Source of the DNA: Pocillopora verrucosa
Taxonomy: Eukaryota; Cnidaria; Anthozoa; Scleractinia; Pocilloporidae
Reading direction: 5' to 3'
DNA length: 64,000 nucleotides
Assembly (NCBI RefSeq): GCF_036669915.1
Contig: NC_089321.1
Coordinates: 13,269,292-13,333,291, forward strand
How positions within the stretch are numbered: position 1 is the first letter of the stretch; every line of letters begins with the position of its first letter. A program made the translations under genes and the position numbers. Under the pieces are notes generated by a model, which worked only from the letters and a program-made list of their open reading frames with translations, was not told the DNA's origin and did no database searches. This document shows, in pieces, positions 55,875 to 64,000 of this stretch.

Positions 55875-56580
55875 AATCAAGTCAAGTATGACAAAAGGAC
55901 CAGTGCTCGCCCTCTACGATCCCAATAAAGAGACCAAAATATCAGCAGATGCATCATCGTTTGGACTAGGAGGAGTACTGTTACAGAAGCAGGATGACCA
56001 GACCTGGTTACCTGTGGTGTTCATATCCAGGGCACTCACCCCAGAAAAATGCAGATATGCACAAATAGAGAAAGGAGCTCTTGGACTAAGCTGGGCCTGC
56101 GAGAGATGCAGCGATTACCTAGTTGGAAAGTCTATCGTCGCTGAAACAGACCACAAACCTCTGGTACCTCTTATCACTACACGTACGCTGAACGAAGTCC
56201 CTCCTAGAATACAGCGGCTAAGAATGCGTCGTATGCGCTTCCACTTGAAAGAGGTGAACCATGTGCCTGGAAAAGAACTGTACATCGCAGATGCTTTATC
56301 CAGAATGCAACCTAGTAACTCAGACAAAAAGGAAACTGTTCCTGATGAAGAAATGAACATTTATGTCGACAGCGTACTGGACTCCTTACCAGTGTCAGAT
56401 GTCAAGCTGGTGGAGATAAAGGAAGCCCAAGATGAAGACCCTGTCTGTCGAAAGATAAAGAGTTACCGCATGGAAGGCTGGCCAGACAAATTTCACCTTC
56501 ACGATGCAACTCAGCATTAGTGGTCAGTTAGAGGAGACCTCACCGTAGTCTATGGATTATTACTGAAGTCATCAAGAATT
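55875..56580 (+). pseudogene. Gypsy RNase H region
   Basis: Acidic residues are in place: ISADASSFGLGGVLLQ, EKGALGLSWACERC, TDHKPLVPL and YIADALSRMQ. The frame ends at a TAG (56,518-56,520) but continues open in the same frame into the integrase, so this is a nonsense mutation and not a gene boundary. Confidence 0.75.
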
Positions 56581-57630
56581 GTTGTGCCATCGGCTATGAG
56601 GCTGCAAGTCCTGGACAAAGTGCATGACGGACACCAAGGAATAGTCAAGTGCAGAGAACGTGCAAAGGCTTCTATTTGGCGGCCTGGTCTCAGCCGAGAA
56701 GTCCAAGACATAGTCGAGAATTGCAAAGTCTGTCCTAAATACCGACAACTGCGGGCCGAGCCACTAATGTCAACCTCCTTCCTTGAACGCCCCTGGCAGA
56801 TGATCGCGACAAATTTGTTTGAGCTAGACAAGCTGAATTACCTGATAGTGGTGGATTACTTCTCGCGCTATATCGAAATAGCTGCCATGCAAAAGACCAC
56901 CAAGTCTCATGAAGTCATCAGAGCATTGAAAGTAATCTTCACAAGACATAGAATCCCAGAAGAAGTAAGAAGCGACAATGGCTCACAGCACGCTTCAGCA
57001 GAATTCACTAATTTCGCTAAAGAGTGGGATTTCAAGCACACCACAAGCAGTCCTCGCTTCCCACAATCCAATGGTGAGGTGGAGCGTGCGGTAGAAACTA
57101 AATCACTCCTAAAGAAAGAGAAAGACTCATCGAAGGGACTGTTAGCATATAGATCCACACCACTGGCTTGTGGTTATTCGCCATCAGAACTACTAATGGA
57201 ACGGAAAGTCAGAAACACCATCCCAACCTTCCACGCAAATCTTAATCCGTGTTGGCCAGACATGGATAAGCTACGTGAAAGAGAAGCATAGAGCAAAGAA
57301 AAGCAAAGGCTTAACTTCAACAATGCTGTCCCACTGAAAGCCTTACAACCTGGCACACCTGTATTCGTCAAGGAATCAGGATCCACTAGTACCATAACCT
57401 GATCAGCAGAAACACCCAGATCCTACCTGATCGAGACGGAGAAAGGCGTAGTGAGACGAAACCGTTCTCATATCAACCCAATCCCTACCGACAAGCTGAC
57501 ATCACCCAGCATTACAGACAAGACAGCTACACCCTGTGTTAGCAAGCGACAATCTCAGCATAAGGCTTTAACTCCTTTGAAGCCACTCCCATCTCCCTGT
57601 CTCTCATCGAGACCTAAGAGACTCGTCAGA
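56581..57630 (+). pseudogene. Gypsy integrase, first catalytic Asp changed
   Basis: The zinc domain is present (VHDGHQG ... CKVCPKYRQ). In the core the first catalytic Asp is Asn: MIATNLFELD where the family has T-D-L/I-F. The second Asp (RSDNGSQ) and the Glu (SNGEVERAV) are kept. A TAG at 57,289-57,291 interrupts the frame, and the C-terminal GPY/F-like part is still readable (YLIETEKGVVRRNRSHI). Confidence 0.75.
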
Positions 57631-57816
57631 CCCTCTCTCAGGTTAAAGGAGAGCCTTGGACTTTGCTGAAAATGTGGACACTAATTACAGAGACTGATCT
57701 CAGTTACCTTGAACCTTACTTATAGTTCATTGCATGCTAGCTTATTACAGTTGGACAAGATTTCATGTTACTTCGTGTTAGATTTGTGAGTTGTTTCCTA
57801 TCCTCAAAAAGGGAGT

Positions 57817-57967
57817 TGTTGCTTTATTGAACTTTGTACTTTCGGTTTGTGTCACACGCATACTTGGGTATGCGCACTGGTAATAGTTAGAGGATTAAAC
57901 ATGGTTGTGGACTGAACATGTTGTTGTCTACTTGCTCAGTTCTGATAACTCGACAAGTGTTATTACA
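57817..57967 (+). repeat. Probable 3' LTR of the Gypsy element
   Basis: It follows a purine tract (aaaaagggag), starts TGTTGC and ends TTATTACA, giving TG...CA borders over 151 bp. The second LTR is missing from the window, so the call rests on position and borders only. Confidence 0.4.
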
Positions 57968-58650
57968 GTTGAGAATTCCCATTTCAAATTTACCATGAAA
58001 ACTCACCCCTCTCATTCCTAGGAATTACATGTTTTGCTAGGAATTGCATATACATGAGGCTCTATTTTAAACCTATTTTAAGTGTATTTGTATCCTATTT
58101 TTTCAAGCTTTTTTCATATTTTATTCCTGTTTTATGTCTCTTAGACCTATTTTATATGTGTTATATTCCTATTTTTTTCCTATATTGTGTATATTTTAAA
58201 CCTATTTTAAATGTATTTATATTCTATTTTTCCCTATTTTTTGTGTATTTTTTTCTATTTTTTCCTTGTTTTATTTCTATTTTGTAACTGTTTCACTAAT
58301 GCTATTTTAATCCTATTATCATCAAATCACCTACACATTTTCGCTACTTTAAAGCTATTTTAAAGCTGTTTTTAAGACTATTTTTTACAATTTTTTGTTT
58401 CAAAATAATAGGTTTAAAATAGTTAAAAAATATTCTGGAAAAATAGAGAAAAGATACCCAAAAAAAATAGGGAAAAATAGTTTAAAAAATAGACATAAAA
58501 TATATATAAAATAAGCACTATTTTTGTAAGGGAGTCAAGTTTTTAGTTCCCCCTTTCAAGACATGAAAACGTTTTCTTACATCAAATCCAGCTCGTGGAT
58601 CCCAGCCAATATGTCCAATGAACCTTTAGTGAAAATTTAAAAAAAATTCT
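57968..58650. repeat. Low-complexity T-rich then A-rich tract
   Basis: Degenerate tattttaaacct units at 58,060-58,400 are followed by their complement-like aaaatag units at 58,430-58,520, so the two halves can pair. No gene. Confidence 0.6.
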
Positions 58651-58655
58651 TATCA

Positions 58656-58989
58656 CCGTATTTCCTCAAATAAGCACTAGTTACTGATTTAGAATATTGC
58701 CTAAAAGGAGGGGTGCTTATTGGAAAAAGGATGCTAAAGCAAGGGGGTGCTCATCACTCTTCTGTGCTAATGCTGCTGTAGTTGAAGTTTAAGAGGTTAT
58801 AAATAAAGTGGCAGTAAAAACAGGTTTTTCCTTAAATCCCTATTAATTAAGAAATTGAGAGAAAAGGGGAAGGAGAGTGGGGGCGCTGATTTAAGAGGGG
58901 CACTTGTTTGACATTATGACATTGATGGTGGGTGTTTATCTAGGGGATGACCCTTTATAGAGTGTGGGTGCTTATTCAAGGAAATACAG
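58656..58989. mobile_element. MITE with ~22-bp terminal inverted repeats
   Basis: The left end ccgtatttcctcaaataagc and the complement of the right end (ctgtatttccttgaataagc) match except for about three bases. 334 bp, no coding frame. Confidence 0.65.
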
Positions 58990-59126
58990 TAGAATTGGTT
59001 CTGCAAAAAGAAACCTGAAGAAAAAACAACAATCTGATAATGACCATTGATTTGCATAAAAGATTACATGTACACTACTCCTAAAGAGAGGCAAATCGAA
59101 ATGTTACATGAACATGTCCGGGGGAC

Positions 59127-59337
59127 TTAACCCTTTAACTCCCATGAGTGACCAAGACAGAATTTCTCCTTACAATATTGATACAATATCAACCAGATAA
59201 GTGACCAGAATAAAGAAAAATATCAATCTGGGGAGAATTAGTTGATCCAACACTAACTTCTCTGAACTACTATCGTAATAATTGTATAGTTGAGAGTAAG
59301 GAAGATTCCAAATTTGATCTGGGAGTTAAAGGGTTAA
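59127..59337. mobile_element. TTAA-flanked MITE, best-preserved copy
   Basis: TTAA + ccctttaactcccatgagtg on the left, gatctgggagttaaaggg + TTAA on the right; 14-bp perfect TIR (ccctttaactccca). Decayed halves in both orientations follow at 59,450-59,720. Confidence 0.7.
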
Positions 59338-59884
59338 CTGTCTACATCCCAACTTTTCTTAAAACTCTTCTCTACACATTTCCTTTGGTGCTGACGAGAA
59401 GAATCTCTTTAAGAATCAAGAGCTTCTCAATTGGTGATCATTTCCTTTATTCTCATGACCTTCATGTGTTATTTAGGTGTGATATTGTAAGGAGAAATTA
59501 GATATTAGTCATCATAAGGGTCAAAGGGCTACGCTTGTGTGCCCTGAATAAAGGTTGTCCTAATGAGAAGCCGCAATTCTTATTCTTTTAACTCCCAGAT
59601 CTGATAGTCAATTCTCTCCTTCCAGCTACCACATATTTCCTTTTAAATCAGTTACAAGAATTGGTGTTAGATCAAGACAAACACTTCTATTTGGTATATA
59701 CGAGTATTCTCATTACCTGTTTGCTTGGGCAAGACTTGTCTGTGATGGTGAATGACTCATATTGCTAAAGTTATCTTTTTACAAAAAGATACCAGAACAA
59801 ATTGCATTAGCAGAGATGGAGATCTACGACAACAAATATTGAGTTAAAGAGCATACATCTATTCAATGTCATACATGCAAAACC
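59338..59884. other. No gene; MITE halves
   Basis: Contains ctcccagatctgatagtcaa and gtaaggagaaattag, fragments of the same TTAA family, and otherwise nothing recognisable. Confidence 0.4.
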
Positions 59885-60011
59885 AAAGTTATCACAGACT
59901 GAAGGCTATGGTGGCTCATGCTATGGCGGTTCATACAATAATAGTCTCCCCCGATTATTGTATGAACCGCCATAGCATGAGCCACCATAGCCTTCAGTCT
60001 GTGATAACTGT
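59885..60011. other. Perfect 56-bp hairpin, 11-base loop
   Basis: The left arm to 59,942 and right arm from 59,954 are exact complements for about 56 bases, with loop agtctcccccg. The lack of any mismatch implies very recent origin or strong pairing constraint. Confidence 0.8.
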
Positions 60012-60204
60012 CAATATTCAACTTGTATACCAACTGAAAGCAACGGGAAGATAAAGCGCATCAACGATCGCGCACAAAAGTCATCGTTTACTTAAGCAAG
60101 AAACCACACTTACTGTCGGTCTACCTGCGCAATAAACCACGTGTGAGATGTTGGGAGAATACGAGAAAAGCTGTTAAGCCACAAGCCGGAGACAGCTAAT
60201 GCAA

Positions 60205-60260
60205 TTTGCGAGCGTTAGCCCTTCGTCAGAGCGATCGCTAAGGGCCAACGCTCGAAACCT
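60205..60260. repeat. Decayed hammerhead-like inverted repeat
   Basis: cgagcgttagccctt and aagggccaacgctcg face each other. On the minus strand CTGACGA is followed by the stem GGGC-TAAC-GCTC, but then GCAAA replaces the required GAAA. The plus strand has CGCTCGAAAC but lacks CTGANGA. This fits a broken ribozyme of the type carried by Penelope-like elements. Confidence 0.35.
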
Positions 60261-60760
60261 TCAATCGACAATCACTTAGTGCTTTAAGAGTATAGATCAA
60301 CAAATAATCCAATGGCCTCATCATTTTTATATTTCGACGACTGTTGCACTCTTGGAAATGTTTAGTATGACCATATGGCAAACGAAAATGATCAGTGTTA
60401 AACTTCTTGCCGTTTCCTTTCAGCCGTTTATGTTTTAAAATGACAAATTATCACAAGTCGTGTGCAAGGACATTGATCACTCTTCTGAAGACGTCTTTAG
60501 TAGGCTCCACTCAAATTTTTCTTTGCGTGGGATCAAAGCGGGCGATTCCTCTCAGATATCCAATAAAAATGAATAATTAGTTTCATATTGACTACGGGAG
60601 CTTCCAATGTATTATTAAAAATGAGTTTACTGTTAATTCAGATTCTGCTGCAGTTAAGAAACGACCTGATTGCGCTAACAATACTATTTAATCAGTCTCA
60701 GCATTATTCCCTATGACTGTTATTGGGTAACGTTTGACCATAAATAGCTGGTTGCATTAC

Positions 60761-60907
60761 CTATCCTTGCTGGGGGTGGTGGTGGTGGTGGTGGTGGTGG
60801 TGGTGGTGGTGGTGGTGGTGGTGGTGGTGGTGGTGGTGGGGCTCCACGCGAGGGGGGAGTGGGTGGTGGGGGTCCTCTTGACTGTCCTCTGGATGGTGCT
60901 GGGGGAG
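60761..60907 (-). CDS. Proline-rich exon 1 of the array (147 nt)
   Basis: TATGTCCTAG| acceptor and GATAG|GTAATG donor, phase 1 in and out. It codes PPAPSRGQSRGPPPPTPPSR, a long polyproline from a (CCA)n tract, and PARI. SRG next to polyproline and PPPAR are typical of WASP-family proline-rich regions, which bind SH3 domains and profilin. The plus-strand poly-valine frame here is only its shadow. Confidence 0.6.
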   Translation of the reverse strand, partial: LPQHHPEDSQEDPHHPLPPRVEPHHHHHHHHHHHHHHHHHHHHHPQQG

Positions 60908-60997
60908 CTAGGACATAACATTTAACGTGTTAAAATGGTAATAAAGGCCTTATGATTGATGTCCCTACTTAAAAAAAGAATTATATGTAATTTCCAC

Positions 60998-61048
60998 CTT
61001 CAATGCCAACATATGTTTGAGGAGAATTTGCTGCTTTGGCTATGACAT
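60998..61048 (-). CDS. Possible 51-nt exon of module 1
   Basis: CATTTGCAG| acceptor and GAAG|GTGGAA donor, phase 1 in and out, coding VIAKAANSPQTYVGIE. The identical sequence at 61,739-61,789 (module 2) keeps it; module 3 has a 1-base deletion; modules 4 and 5 lack it. Confidence 0.35.
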
Positions 61049-61525
61049 CTGCAAATGGTTAGACATTCTGGTCCTCTCAGATAAGGACAATAAACCGTAG
61101 GCCCTGTCTCCTGCATCTTCTCTTCTAGCAAAGAGTAGGGAATTTAGCCCTCCGTATTGTGATCTGGTCTTGTTACTGTTTATACAGGCCCCGATTTAAA
61201 CCAGCTTTAAAGCTAAACTGAGCAAGCTTGTTTACACATTGCAAATTAATGCATAAATTAATAAAAACTCACTGGTATTTATTTTCTTTGCGTGGGATCA
61301 AACCGGGCGATCCCTCTCAGACAGCCAATCAGAATGAATAATTAGTTTCATATTGACTACGGGCGCTTCCAATGTATAATTAAAAATGAGTTTACTTTTA
61401 ATTCAGATTCTGCTGAAGTTAAGAAACGACCTGAGTTCGCTAACAATACTATTTCATCAGTCCTAGCATTATTTCCTATGACTGTTATTAGGTAACGTTT
61501 GACCATAAATAGCTGGTTGCATTAC

Positions 61526-61648
61526 CTATCCTTGCTGGGGGTGGTGGTGGTGGTGGTGGTGGTGGTGGTGGTGGTGGTGGGGCTCCACGCGAGGGGGGAG
61601 GGGGTGGTGGGGGTCCTCTTGACTGTCCTCTGAATGGTGCTGGGGGAG
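61526..61648 (-). CDS. Proline-rich exon 2 of the array (123 nt)
   Basis: Same splice sites and phases as exon 1, with eight fewer proline codons in the (CCA)n tract. Open throughout. Confidence 0.6.
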   Translation of the reverse strand, partial: LPQHHSEDSQEDPHHPLPPRVEPHHHHHHHHHHHHHPQQG

Positions 61649-61738
61649 CTAGGACATAACATTTAACGTGTTAAAATGGTAATAAAGGCCTTATGATTGA
61701 TGTCCCTACTTAAAAAAAGAATTATATGTAATTTCCAC

Positions 61739-61789
61739 CTTCAATGCCAACATATGTTTGAGGAGAATTTGCTGCTTTGGCTATGACAT
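61739..61789 (-). CDS. Possible 51-nt exon of module 2
   Basis: Identical to 60,998-61,048, with both splice sites kept. Confidence 0.35.
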
Positions 61790-62266
61790 CTGCAAATGGT
61801 TAGACATTCTGGTCCTCTCAGATAAGGACAATAACCCGTAGGCCCTGTCTCCTGCATCTTCTCTTCTAGCAAAGAGTAGGGAATTTAGCCCTCCGTATTG
61901 TGATCTGGTCTTGTTACTGTTTATACAGGCCCCCATTTAAACCAGCTTTAAAGCTAAACTGAGCAAGCTTGTTTACACATTGCAAATTAATGCATAAATT
62001 AATAAAAACTCACTGGTATTTATTTTCTTTGCGTGGGATCAAACCGGGCGATCCCTCTCAGACAGCCAATCAGAACGAATAATTAGTTTCATATTGACTA
62101 CGGGAGCTTTCAATGTATAATTAAAAATGAGTTTACTTTTAATTCAGATTCTGCTGAAGTTAAGAAACGACCTGAGTGCGCTAACAATACTATTTCATCA
62201 GTCCTAGCATTATTTCCTATGACTGTTATTGGGTAATGTTTGACCATAAATAGCTGGTTGCATTAC

Positions 62267-62359
62267 CTATCCTAGCTGAGGTTGGTGGTGGGGCTCCAAA
62301 TGAGCGGGGAGGGGGTGGTGGGGGTTCCTCTGACTGTCCTCTGGGTGGTGCTGGGGGAG
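62267..62359 (-). CDS. Proline-rich exon 3 of the array (93 nt)
   Basis: Codes PPAPPRGQSEEPPPPPPRSF and GAPPPTSARI. No (CCA)n expansion. Phase 1 in and out, open. Confidence 0.6.
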   Translation of the reverse strand, partial: LPQHHPEDSQRNPHHPLPAHLEPHHQPQLG

Positions 62360-62978
62360 CTAGGACATAATATTTAACGTGTTAAAATGGTAATAAAGGC
62401 CTTATGATTGATGTCCCTACTTAAAAAAAGAAATATATGTAATTTCCACCTTCAATGCCAACATATGCAGAGGAGAATTTGCTGCCTTGGCTATGACATC
62501 TGCAAATAGTTAGACATTCTGGTCCTCTCAGATAAGGACAATAACCGTAGGCCCTGTCTCCTGCATCTTCTCTTCTAGCAAAGAGTAGGGAATTTAGCTC
62601 TCCGTATTGTGATCTGGTCTTATTACTGTTTATACAGGCCCCCATTTAAACCAGCTTTAAAGCTAAACTGAGCAAGCTTGTTTACACATTGAAAATTAAT
62701 GCATAAATTAATAAAAACTCACTGGTATATTATTTTCTTTGAGTGGGATCAAACCAGGCGATCCCTATCAGATAGCCAATCAGAATGAATAATTAGTTTC
62801 ATATTGACTACAGGCGCTTCCAATGTATAATTAAAAATGAGTTTACTTTTAATTCAGAGTCTGGTAAAAAGTTAAGAAACGACCTGAGTGCGCTAACAAT
62901 ACTATTTCATCAGTCTCAGCATTATTTCCTATGACTGTTATTGGGTAACGTTTGACCATAAATAGCTGGTTGGATTAC

Positions 62979-63071
62979 CTATCCTTGCTGAGGTTGGTGG
63001 TGGGGCTCCAAATGAGCGGGGAGGGAGTGGTGGGGCTTCTCCTGACTGTCCTCTGGATGGTGCTGGAGGAG
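62979..63071 (-). CDS. Proline-rich exon 4 of the array (93 nt)
   Basis: Codes PPAPSRGQSGEAPPLPPRSF and GAPPPTSARI, open, with donor GATAG|GTAATC. Confidence 0.6.
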   Translation of the reverse strand, partial: LLQHHPEDSQEKPHHSLPAHLEPHHQPQQG

Positions 63072-63857
63072 CTAGGACATAATATTTAACGTGTTAAAAT
63101 GGTAATAAAGGCTTTACGATTTATGTCCCTACTTAAGAAAATTAAACAAGACTTTTGATTCAAACTCCATCATACGTCCAGTACATGCATTCAGTGTATA
63201 CGATCACATGACTTAATTAATTCTTAACTCTTCAAATTCAAAAGGAAAAAGGGAAGCGGCGCCCATCGACTGTCCCGCATCCAATGTACAGTTCAAGTCC
63301 AAATAAAATCAAATTTAAATTTTTCCCTGCAGTGCTATCACTAGAGCGTTCAACCTTCAATCGACAATCACTTAGTGCTTTAAGAGTATAGATCAACACA
63401 ATAATCCAATGACCTTTTCTTTTTTATATTTCGACGACTGTTGCACTCTTGGGAATGTTAAGTATAACCTTATGGCAAACGAAAATGATCACTGTTAAAC
63501 TTCTTGCCGTTTCCTTTCAGCCGTTTATGTTTTAAAATGAGAAATTATCACTAGTCGTGTGCAAGAACATTGATCACTCTTCTGAAGACGTCTTTAGTAG
63601 GCTCCACGCAAATTTTTCTTTGCGTGGGATCAAACCGGGCGATCCTTCTCAGATAGCTAATCAGAATGAATAATTAGTTTCATATTGACTACGGGCGCTT
63701 CCAATGTATAATTAAAAATGAGTTTACTTTTAATTCAGATTCTGCTGAAGTTAAGAAACGACCTGAGTGCGCTAACAATACTATTTAATCAGTCTCAGCA
63801 TTATTTCCTATGACTGTTATTGGGTAACGTTTGACCATAAATAGCTGGTTGGATTAC

Positions 63858-63950
63858 CTATCCTTGCTGAGGGCGGTGGTGGGGGTCTACGCAAGCGGGG
63901 AGGGGGTGGTGGGAGTCCTCTTGACTGTCCTCTGGATGGTACTGGTGGAG
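63858..63950 (-). CDS. Proline-rich exon 5 of the array (93 nt)
   Basis: Codes PPVPSRGQSRGLPPPPPRLR and RPPPPPSARI, open, phase 1 in and out. Furthest upstream copy visible; more may lie beyond 64,000. Confidence 0.6.
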   Translation of the reverse strand, partial: LHQYHPEDSQEDSHHPLPACVDPHHRPQQG

Positions 63951-64000
63951 CTAGGACATAACATTCAACGTGTTAAAATCGCACGAAAGGCCTTATGATT

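Larger units (their letters stand above)
54184..57967 (+). mobile_element. Ty3/Gypsy retroelement, 5'-truncated and decayed
   Basis: The order gag tail, protease, RT, RNase H, integrase is that of Ty3/Gypsy. No 5' LTR is visible; the element begins inside gag. A likely 3' LTR is at 57,817-57,967. Several frameshifts and in-frame stops and two changed catalytic residues show it is dead. The gag-pol arrangement with two CCHC knuckles is compatible with the Mag-like branch. Confidence 0.85.
60517..64000. repeat. Tandem array of five ~0.71-0.88 kb exon-bearing modules
   Basis: The start word tttctttgcgtgggatcaaa recurs near 60,519, 61,285, 62,026, 62,736 and 63,617. Each module holds one proline-rich exon (minus strand); modules 1-3 also hold a possible 51-nt exon. 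The third-to-last spacing is longer because a copy of the 52.9-kb block lies at 63,140-63,610. The array runs off the window. Confidence 0.85.

Noticed and set aside
57630..57816. Envelope gene downstream of the Gypsy integrase
   Set aside because: Only about 190 bases separate the integrase end from the probable LTR, with no long open frame.
60734..60925. Poly-valine open frame
   Set aside because: It is the antisense of the (CCA)n proline tract; the minus strand has splice sites and consistent phase.
62421..62645. Minus-strand 74-codon frame in the array (Cys-rich)
   Set aside because: The frame is open only in module 3 because of a 1-base deletion; the sister modules close it.

Overview
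The window is eukaryotic, repeat-rich and AT-rich. It has spliced genes with GT-AG introns, LINE, Ty3/Gypsy, MITE and SINE copies, and a ROCO plus death-fold gene of a type common in cnidarians. I read it as a coral or sea-anemone (anthozoan) chromosome. That is inference from content; no taxonomic marker is present.

Layout. 1-5.6 kb is mostly non-coding (dispersed repeat blocks, MITE halves, one weak ORF). 5.63-16.65 kb is a two-unit 243-bp tandem repeat carrying a hammerhead ribozyme (a retrozyme-like element). Its second ribozyme is split by two head-to-tail copies of a Tx1-clade LINE, both at the same 6-bp site; each LINE is about 5.26 kb, on the minus strand. 16.7-21.7 kb holds TTAA-flanked MITEs, a short kinase-like gene remnant (minus), a ~140-bp tandem repeat, a tRNA-derived SINE and the last exon of an unidentified minus-strand gene. 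21.7-28.3 kb is largely empty.

28.37-34.01 kb (minus) is the 3' part of a ROCO gene: one long ROC-COR exon followed by small phase-matched exons ending in a death domain. Further upstream on the same strand (34-64 kb) are 21/24-nt phase-1 micro-exons coding Glu/Arg-rich segments, an exon matching the autoinhibitory GTPase-binding region of WASP proteins (53.4-53.55 kb), and a tandem array with five proline-rich exons (60.7-63.95 kb). If these are one transcription unit, the window holds a >35-kb gene joining WASP-like parts to a ROCO-death protein. That is the most interesting protein-level hypothesis here; the exon links upstream of 34 kb are unproven.

Between them lies a large tandem duplication (about 36.1-43.8 and 43.85-49.75 kb) containing a long-TIR element whose interior is inverted in the second copy and four copies of a decayed recombinase-like exon. 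A degenerate Ty3/Gypsy element occupies 54.2-57.97 kb on the plus strand. Several recent hairpins and palindromes (29.2, 48.6, 59.9 kb) look like template-switch products.
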